Below are positions 5,430-6,475 of a DNA stretch of 6,475 nucleotides, in pieces. The stretch is from Moraxellaceae bacterium. GTDB taxonomy: Bacteria; Pseudomonadota; Gammaproteobacteria; Pseudomonadales; Moraxellaceae. The DNA is taken from NCBI GenBank assembly GCA_003543245.1, contig DPJB01000019.1:19139-25613 (forward strand). Reading direction: 5' to 3'. Numbering within the stretch: position 1 is the stretch's first letter; every line of letters begins with the position of its first letter. A model generated the notes under the pieces. It saw nothing but the letters and a program-made list of their open reading frames with translations. It was not told where the DNA came from and did no database searches. The translations under genes were made by a program, and so were the position numbers.

Positions 5430-6475
5430 ACCGCCCCCGGCGTTACCACGTCATCCTCTGCAAAGTTGCGGCTGTGCAACTGGGCATACACGCCATCTTT
5501 GGCCAGCAACTCGGCATGCGTACCAGACTCCACGATAGTCCTCTGATCCATTACCACAATCAGGTCTGCATTCTCGATGGTGGAAAGACGGTGTGCGATC
5601 ACCAGCGTGGTACGGCCCTTCATGACTTCGTCGAGGGCGGCCTGAATGTAGTACTCCGATTCATTGTCCAGCGCGCTGGTTGCCTCATCCAGAATCAGGA
5701 TGGGGGCATTCTTTACCAGGGCACGGGCAATGGCGATACGTTGCCGCTGGCCACCGGAAAGCTGGACGCCATCCTGACCGACGCGGGTGTCGTAGCCATC
5801 AGGCAACTGCTCGATGAACTCATGGGCATAGGCTGTACGCGCTGCCTTCTCGACCTCACTGCGCGAGCGATGGCGGAAGGCACCATAGGCAATGTTGTGT
5901 TCAATGGAGTCATCAAACAACACTACCTTCTGGCCGACCGTGGCAATCTGCTTGCGCAGGCCGGACAGGCGATATTCCTGAATGGGCCGCCCGTCAATCA
6001 GCACCTCGCCGTGGCCCGCATCGTAGAAACGCGGCAGCAGATTGACCAGGGTGCTCTTGCCGGAACCGGAACGGCCAACCAGCGCCACGGTCTGGCCGGG
6101 CAGCACACGCAGGTTGATGTCCTGCAATACCGGCTTGCCTTCCTGATAGGAGAATCCGACATGACGGAACTCGATTTCACCCCGCAGCCGCTCTACCTCA
6201 ACCGTACCGTTATCCGTCTCGGGCGGCATATCGAGCAACTCGAACACTGAGGCAGAAGCGGCAATGCCACGCTGGATTTTCTCGTTGACATCGGTGAGCG
6301 CGCGCACCGGTTTTTGCAGCATGCCGACGGCCACGATATAGGACACAAACTGGCCTGCCGTAATCCCCTGCATCAGTGCAGGCTGCAGGGCCACCCATAT
6401 GACCCCGCCCATGGCAGTGGCGAGTAGTAACTGCACCAGCGGCGAACTGATGGCACTGGTCACCACCATCTTCAT
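5426..6475 (-). CDS. msbA: Lipid A export ABC transporter MsbA, C-terminal part (5' end outside window)
   Basis: About 349 codons of a roughly 580-residue half-transporter that flips core-lipid A from the inner to the outer face of the inner membrane as a homodimer. The frame is open to the right edge; the ATG at 6473-6475 is an internal Met. Numbering from that edge, the fragment has two membrane helices (about 12-30 and 41-57) and the coupling segment leading to the nucleotide-binding domain. The domain contains Walker A GRSGSGKST (134-142), Q-loop Gln172 in VGQKVVLF, signature LSGGQ (219-223), Walker B ILILDEAT with Asp243 and Glu244, D-loop SALD, and H-loop His265. All catalytic parts are intact. 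Other type IV half-exporters share these motifs; the call as MsbA rests on the NBD pattern and the direct coupling to lpxK, as in E. coli msbA-lpxK. In Pseudomonas the neighbours upstream of lpxK are exbB/exbD-like genes instead, from memory. Confidence 0.93.
   Translation of the reverse strand: MKMVVTSAISSPLVQLLLATAMGGVIWVALQPALMQGITAGQFVSYIVAVGMLQKPVRALTDVNEKIQRGIAASASVFELLDMPPETDNGTVEVERLRGEIEFRHVGFSYQEGKPVLQDINLRVLPGQTVALVGRSGSGKSTLVNLLPRFYDAGHGEVLIDGRPIQEYRLSGLRKQIATVGQKVVLFDDSIEHNIAYGAFRHRSRSEVEKAARTAYAHEFIEQLPDGYDTRVGQDGVQLSGGQRQRIAIARALVKNAPILILDEATSALDNESEYYIQAALDEVMKGRTTLVIAHRLSTIENADLIVVMDQRTIVESGTHAELLAKDGVYAQLHSRNFAEDDVVTPGAV

Noticed and set aside
5417..6250. Long plus-strand open frame of 277 codons opposite msbA
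   Set aside because: It mirrors the well-conserved MsbA nucleotide-binding domain, has no recognisable motif or ribosome binding site, and arises from codon bias on the opposite strand.
1..6475. CRISPR arrays, tRNA/rRNA genes, insertion sequences, phage genes, attachment sites
   Set aside because: No spaced direct repeats, cloverleaf sequences, transposase motifs or terminal inverted repeats were seen; the region is almost completely filled with housekeeping genes.

Overview
The window reads as an ordinary chromosomal segment of a gammaproteobacterium, most likely from the Pseudomonadales/Oceanospirillales side. Two things suggest this. The gene order lpxK - ycaR (Trm112 family) - kdsB - low-molecular-weight phosphatase - murB running toward a convergent rne matches what I recall of Pseudomonas and its relatives. 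The RNase E tail also carries an NDPR motif and arginine-rich blocks of the Pseudomonas type rather than an E. coli-type tail. Genus cannot be fixed from the sequence. Codon use and base composition look uniform, and I see no mobile element, phage gene, tRNA, rRNA or CRISPR.

Layout. Bases 1-861 (+) are the 3' end of rne, the disordered C-terminal scaffold of RNase E; the catalytic half lies left of the window. A 13-bp perfect inverted repeat at 884-913, with an A run on one side and a T run on the other, forms a two-way terminator between convergent transcription units. Everything to its right is on the minus strand and is tightly packed. Reading in the direction of transcription it is msbA (5' end cut by the right edge), lpxK, ycaR-like, kdsB, a low-molecular-weight protein tyrosine phosphatase, murB, and a secreted alpha/beta hydrolase. 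Junctions are a 4-nt overlap, an 8-nt overlap, then gaps of 21, 18, 2 and 29 nt, so this looks like one operon with several translationally coupled joints. No promoter is evident inside it; the main promoter should lie upstream of msbA or further, beyond the right edge.

Function. The operon is an envelope-building unit. KdsB activates Kdo for the lipopolysaccharide inner core, LpxK phosphorylates the lipid A precursor at the 4' position, and MsbA flips the finished core-lipid A across the inner membrane. MurB makes UDP-N-acetylmuramate for peptidoglycan. The Trm112-family protein and the phosphatase are accessory members with less certain roles. The final gene encodes an exported lipase/esterase-like hydrolase placed between murB and rne, where Pseudomonas (from memory) has murB directly next to rne; it is the least conserved feature of the locus. 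I do not see a previously undescribed multi-gene system here. The points worth a second look are the hydrolase, the RNase E short motifs, the Cys-Gly-Cys end of the phosphatase, and the overlapping gene junctions.
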